Positions 8,098 through 9,636 of a DNA stretch of 9,636 bases are shown piece after piece. Location: positions 1 to 9,636 of the forward strand of contig PAUV01000073.1 in NCBI GenBank assembly GCA_002712845.1, written 5' to 3'. The DNA comes from Rhodopirellula sp. Its GTDB lineage: Bacteria; Planctomycetota; Planctomycetia; Pirellulales; Pirellulaceae. The translations under genes and the position numbers were made by a program. How positions within the stretch are numbered: position 1 is the stretch's first letter; each line of letters begins with the position of its first letter. The notes beneath the pieces were generated by a model that was not told the DNA's origin, did not search any database, and saw only the letters and a list, made by a program, of their open reading frames with translations.

Positions 8098-8216
8098 CCG
8101 TCAGAGAGCTATCGCATCGTTAGCATGTCTGTTGAACTGTGTTGGCGATTCTGCGGTTAAACAAGCCGAAGGACGTTGAGCTGAGAAGTTCTTATTTGTT
8201 TACGGAGAGGCCACGC
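8098..8216. other. Short spacer between sulfatase and multihaem cytochrome
   Basis: 119 bp with no T-tract terminator and only a weak GCTA/TAGC pairing near 8109-8125. The absence of a terminator and the same orientation allow read-through from the sulfatase gene, though the spacer is long enough to hold a separate promoter. Confidence 0.4.
8204..8210 (+). promoter_or_regulatory. Strong ribosome-binding site deciding a GTG start
   Basis: GGAGAGG lies six bases before GTG 8217 and is the best Shine-Dalgarno sequence in the window. It fixes this GTG, whose product begins with a signal peptide, as the start of the cytochrome gene. Confidence 0.75.
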
Positions 8217-9636
8217 GTGTTTCGAAATGTTTTGATAGTTGCCGCCATCCTGACCGGAATGTGCTGGCAAACAATTCTCACCGCGCAGACGGAGTCGCAA
8301 ACGCCGGAGACGTTGACTGTAAAGCTCAAACGTGAACTGGCGACTGCGTTGGCGAAGGATGCCAGAGAGAAGGGGAACTCGGTTCAAGGTGCGATTCTGT
8401 TTTCACAGAAAAAGTTCAATTGTGTTGGCTGCCATGCACAGGGAGCAACCAATTTGCTGGGGCCTGATCTGACGCGAGTCGGGACTGAGGTGCCTGATGC
8501 TCATTTTGTGGAATCAATCCTGCTGCCTTCCAAGGCGATCAAGAAGGGGTACGAAACTGTCAGTATTCTTGACGTTGACGGACGCGTTTTTAAGGGACGC
8601 ATTGTGGATGAGTCGCCAACGCAGTATGTGATACGCGATACGTCTCCTGAGCAGCGATTGGTCGCCGTCCCACGCGACAGCGTTGACGAATTAAAAATGG
8701 ATGCCAAGTCGTCCATGCCTGAGGGTTTGGCCGATCAATTGGAAAGTCGTCAAGAGTTTTTGGATCTGGTCAAGTATCTGATGGATATCGCAGCCAGTGG
8801 TACATCTGGTACCAAGGTGGCCGGAAATTATGAGAAGAGTGGGCTCGATGCTCGGATTCAGGGTGTCGCTTTGCTGCAGCAGTTCCACTGCACGAATTGC
8901 CACGCGGCCGACTCACTTGCTCTAGAAGCAAAGCCAGCCCCAGATTTGTCTTCTGTTGCCTCAAGAGTTGACCCGCGCTTCATCACGGAATTTATTCTTG
9001 ATCCGCATGAAACGAAGCCCGGTACAAGCATGCCGCACGTGTTGGGGCAACTTGCGCCTGCCGAGCAGCAGGCTGCCGCAGTTGCAATCACGCACTACTT
9101 GGCGTCGTTAAGTAGTGAGAAGTTTCAGAGGGATGCGTTGGATGGTGATGCGACGAAACGTGGACAAAAACTGTTCCACTCGGTGGGTTGTGTTGCGTGC
9201 CACTCGCCGTTCAGGCAGGACGGCAGTGAAGAATTGCCGGCAGGTTCCGTGCCCTTGGGGAACCCTGCCGAAAAATACAGTCTTGTTGGGCTAACCGGAT
9301 TCCTGGAAAACCCACACGCTGTCAGACCGGCTGGGCGCATGCCAAATCTGAAGTTGGATCACTGGGAAGCGCAGGAGATCGCTTCCTATCTGTTGAGTAT
9401 CCCAGTGCGGGAAAATCTGGAATGGGATGATTCGGATTTTGAGTTCGATCCCTCGTTGGTTGCGGCGGGAAGAACGCGATTCCGCGATCTCGGATGCAGT
9501 CAGTGCCACGAACTGGATGGTGCAGGAAAATTACCCGCAGCTACCCCCATGAGTTCGTTGAAATTGGGCGAAGGTTGCTTGTCGAAAAGCGTTGCCAAGT
9601 TGCCAAAGTATGTGCTGTCGGCTGACCAGCAGCAGG
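8217..9636 (+). CDS. Exported multihaem c-type cytochrome with TIGR02603-like N-terminal haem domain (3' end cut by window)
   Basis: 473 codons are visible, with no stop before the right edge. The signal peptide has a hydrophobic stretch at about 5-15 and likely cleavage after LTA (residue 23). Four haem c attachment sites are seen: CVGCH 69-73, CTNCH 225-229, CVACH 325-329 and CSQCH 427-431. Residues about 55-195 match the planctomycete 'putative haem-binding domain, Pirellula/Verrucomicrobium type' (TIGR02603 as I recall it): CxxCH, then GPDLTRVG, then LLPSKAIKKGYETVSI. The rest looks like a tandem series of small cytochrome c domains about 100 residues apart, each opening with a phrase like GQKLFHSVGCVACH. 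Candidate axial methionines are M167 (SSMPEG), M272 (TSMPHV) and M375 (GRMPNL); the ligand for haem four probably lies beyond the window. Likely role: periplasmic electron transfer, possibly as part of a larger fused enzyme, since planctomycete proteins of this type often carry further domains. The partner is unknown. It follows the sulfatase by 119 bp. Confidence 0.93.
   Translation, partial: MFRNVLIVAAILTGMCWQTILTAQTESQTPETLTVKLKRELATALAKDAREKGNSVQGAILFSQKKFNCVGCHAQGATNLLGPDLTRVGTEVPDAHFVESILLPSKAIKKGYETVSILDVDGRVFKGRIVDESPTQYVIRDTSPEQRLVAVPRDSVDELKMDAKSSMPEGLADQLESRQEFLDLVKYLMDIAASGTSGTKVAGNYEKSGLDARIQGVALLQQFHCTNCHAADSLALEAKPAPDLSSVASRVDPRFITEFILDPHETKPGTSMPHVLGQLAPAEQQAAAVAITHYLASLSSEKFQRDALDGDATKRGQKLFHSVGCVACHSPFRQDGSEELPAGSVPLGNPAEKYSLVGLTGFLENPHAVRPAGRMPNLKLDHWEAQEIASYLLSIPVRENLEWDDSDFEFDPSLVAAGRTRFRDLGCSQCHELDGAGKLPAATPMSSLKLGEGCLSKSVAKLPKYVLSADQQQ

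Overview
The window looks like a chromosomal segment from a planctomycete (Planctomycetota, Pirellula/Rhodopirellula-like). This is inferred from gene content: a secreted type I sulfatase with a discoidin-like tail, a multi-haem cytochrome opening with what looks like the 'Pirellula/Verrucomicrobium type' haem-binding domain (TIGR02603 as I remember it), and a very large YVTN-propeller/cytochrome fusion. GTG starts and weak Shine-Dalgarno sequences fit but prove nothing. No rRNA, tRNA, CRISPR array, transposase or integrase was seen.

Layout. Bases 1-1658 (minus strand) encode nearly all of a Na+/phosphate cotransporter-family protein with a C-terminal PhoU-like domain, cut by the left window edge. 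A gene-poor stretch of about 850 bp (1659-2508) separates it from three plus-strand genes: (i) 2509-5877, a 1122-residue exported protein joining a YVTN-type beta-propeller, two CxxCH haem sites in a MauG/peroxidase-like region, an IPT/Ig-like domain and C-terminal ankyrin repeats; (ii) 6130-8097, a 655-residue secreted sulfatase with a CxPxR formylglycine site and a C-terminal F5/8 type C-like domain; (iii) 8217 to the right edge, an exported cytochrome with four CxxCH motifs so far, cut by the window end. The gaps between these three genes are 252 and 119 bp, with no convincing terminator, so partial co-transcription is possible but unproven.

How they may work together. All three plus-strand products carry export signals and should act outside the cytoplasm. 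The sulfatase would remove sulfate esters from a polysaccharide or glycan. The two haem proteins suggest electron transfer or redox chemistry in the same compartment. A functional link between desulfation and the cytochromes is inferred from gene order only. The divergent phosphate transporter is probably an unrelated neighbour.

The most unusual item is the propeller-dihaem-Ig-ankyrin fusion. Ankyrin repeats are mostly known from cytoplasmic or host-targeted proteins, so their place at the end of an exported haem protein is worth attention.
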